Assembly: GCF_000373245.1 (NCBI RefSeq)
Contig: NZ_KB890743.1
Location: 1,126-65,125, forward strand
Source: Echinicola pacifica DSM 19836
GTDB taxonomy: Bacteria > Bacteroidota > Bacteroidia > Cytophagales > Cyclobacteriaceae
Reading direction: 5' to 3'
Length of the DNA: 64,000 bases
Positions within the stretch are counted from its first letter, which is position 1, and every line of letters starts with the position of its first letter. Both the position numbers and the translations under genes were made by a program. Below, piece by piece: positions 62,798 through 64,000 of this stretch. The notes below the pieces were generated by a model, which ran no database searches, was not told where the DNA came from, and was given only the letters and a program-made list of their open reading frames with translations.

Positions 62798-63154
62798 ATG
62801 ACTATGGAAAATTTAATACTGCAAGGGAGTACTGACTTAATCACCAGGTATGAAGGCAAGCCATCGGCTGGCGATATAAAGTCACTCATTGAGAAAGGAG
62901 AGCTACATTTACTGAACGAGTTTACGGTTCGATTCCCAAGTTTTGTCGGCAGAATAAAGACGATGTCCTCTCAAATAAATGCGATGGATCTAAAATTCTG
63001 CATCCTGCTACGCTTAGGATTCTCCACCAAGGACATTGCAAGGATCACTAACAGCACGATACGCGCCGTCCAATCCAGAAAATATAGAATTAGGCGCAGA
63101 TTAAATGTACCAAATCAGGAAGACATCAATCTATTTATGGTTACTATATCGTAA
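62798..63154 (+). CDS. Small LuxR-type HTH protein
   Basis: A 118-residue protein (ATG 62798, or a second ATG two codons on). The C-terminal ~60 residues form a LuxR/GerE-type helix-turn-helix: INAMDLKFCILLRLGFSTKDIARITNSTIRAVQSRKYRIRRRLNV, the variant seen at the end of Bacteroidota propeller and TPR regulators (LTPxDLKxCxLLRxNxSxKEIA). Here no sensor domain is attached; the N-terminal ~55 residues are unrecognised. It may be a small DNA-binding regulator or a remnant of a larger one. A terminator follows ~120 bp later. Confidence 0.75.
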   Translation: MTMENLILQGSTDLITRYEGKPSAGDIKSLIEKGELHLLNEFTVRFPSFVGRIKTMSSQINAMDLKFCILLRLGFSTKDIARITNSTIRAVQSRKYRIRRRLNVPNQEDINLFMVTIS

Positions 63155-63271
63155 ATACATTATCCAGATATAGGATGTGCTCATAGAAGAATCAGCAAAC
63201 GAATCTTAAAACTGCAAATTTGACCCAAAACTACACGATACTTAATAAGAAGTAACAATTACTACTCTCGA

Positions 63272-63316
63272 GGGAGGTCCAGCACTATCAAAAAGTGTGG
63301 GCTTCCCTTTTTTTTA
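63272..63316 (+). terminator. Intrinsic terminator downstream of the LuxR-type gene
   Basis: GGGAGGTCCAGCACT pairs imperfectly with AGTGTGGGCTTCCC (63293-63306) and is followed by nine T. It lies ~120 bp past the stop codon. Confidence 0.75.
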
Positions 63317-63401
63317 TAGCCAATATCCTTAAGACTAATTGCTCCTTACCTATATAAGGCTACAATAGCTTAATCACTATTCACTTTCTATACTATCAAA
63401 A

Positions 63402-63480
63402 AGCCTTCTGTCGAGCACAAATTCAAATACTCCAGCCACAAGGCCTTTCAGGAGAAAGTAAAACTTCAAGACAGAAGGCT
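63402..63480. repeat. 11-bp inverted repeat around a 57-bp loop
   Basis: AGCCTTCTGTC (63402-63412) is the exact reverse complement of GACAGAAGGCT (63470-63480); inside is a smaller CTTTC/GAAAG hairpin. On the minus strand it runs into TTTTT (complement of 63397-63401), so it may be the terminator of a minus-strand transcript from beyond the window. Confidence 0.45.
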
Positions 63481-64000
63481 CTTATGTACCTATACCTTAC
63501 TACCAAAAGGCTTCTTGATTAAATACAATTCACATCAAGGAAGGGATAAAAGGATCAGTTCCCCTTTGCTAGGCAAATCATTATTTCTCTGCTAAAGAGA
63601 AAAACTAATCGAGTACTACTTTTCCATGGAACGCCATTTAGCCGAAAATTGGCGAGTCACTTCTGTGCGATTCCCAGAGAAAGCCAAAGAATTCCCTACT
63701 ATAAATCCTGCGGAGACTCATCCCGCTAATGGACCTGAATGATCATAGTTCCCTCGCATTTACCATTCATTGAAAAAAATTATTTTTTATTTACCCAATT
63801 TCATATGGAAGCCAATCCACTGATAACCAAAGGGCTACGCTAAGGCCTATTGGCCTAAACAGAATCCTGTAACTCACTAATTCACAACAAGTTATATTTA
63901 CCCTGCACCTCTTTAATTCACACCCTTAAAAGATGTTTTAGTAAGGTATGGGGTGCTTTTATCGCAGATTTCACCACTTATGGAATAAAAAAAGAAGATT
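63481..64000. other. Terminal region without recognised genes
   Basis: The last ~520 bp show only short open frames on both strands. I see no tRNA, rRNA or known repeat. Confidence 0.4.

Noticed and set aside
1-64000. tRNA, rRNA, prophage or toxin-antitoxin genes
   Set aside because: I looked through the intergenic stretches and found no cloverleaf, rRNA-like sequence, integrase or recognisable toxin-antitoxin pair; a covariance-model scan could still find a small RNA.

Overview
The window reads as a chromosomal segment from a marine-type Bacteroidota, most likely Cytophagales/Cyclobacteriaceae. This is inferred from two SusC/SusD pairs, two propeller sensors ending in AraC domains, TAnnTTTG-type -7 promoter elements, a sulfatase/GH2 pair and the planctomycete-type cytochrome / DUF1501 cluster. 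No rRNA, tRNA, CRISPR array or phage was recognised.

Layout. 1-2.2 kb is a wrecked peptide-export locus: a C39-peptidase ABC exporter gene cut by an IS66-type element, a decayed IS3-family copy, and a broken lipoprotein-like ORF. 2.4-10.2 kb is a minus-strand heavy-metal efflux operon: an RND pump fused to a TolC-like channel, a membrane-fusion lipoprotein, an OmpR regulator and a histidine kinase. Three 11-bp-phased repeats lie just upstream of its -7 element. 10.6-14.8 kb holds a GMC oxidoreductase and an MFS transporter, divergent from an AraC regulator. 14.9-21.2 kb is a small glycan-degradation island: GH2 plus sulfatase, divergent from a GH5 lipoprotein. 21.9-29.0 kb carries a GreA/Rnk-like protein and three signalling genes: a propeller-AraC one-component regulator, a multi-PAS sensor that keeps a phosphoacceptor histidine helix but has no ATPase, and a stand-alone receiver. 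29.4-35.7 kb is a four-gene cluster of NHL propeller, PSCyt/DUF1549/DUF1553, DUF1501 and DUF2231-cytochrome-LRR proteins. rluF follows.

37-53.4 kb is a nutrient-uptake region on the minus strand: SusD1/SusC1, a secreted phosphodiesterase-alkaline phosphatase fusion, SusD2/SusC2, and a propeller regulator. That regulator has the layout of a hybrid two-component system, but its kinase and receiver have lost the visible catalytic residues. Together the genes suggest scavenging of a phosphorylated glycan or organophosphate.

54-56.1 kb has a fatty-acid desaturase without an obvious normal start codon, and a small basic protein with an SR/RE-repeat tail. 56.2-62.3 kb is a DNA-damage-type cassette: a DnaE-like polymerase with a degenerate PHP domain, a DinB-type Y-family polymerase, a divergent self-cleaving XRE/S24 (LexA-like) repressor, and an SRAP protein, with a shared operator-like motif. 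The window ends with a small LuxR-type HTH gene and about 0.8 kb without genes.

The observations I rate highest are the pseudo-hybrid regulator at 49.7-53.4 kb, the damage cassette with a shared TTACCA-containing motif, the internal signal-like segment in the RND-TolC fusion, and the recurring theme of sensors that lack a complete working kinase.
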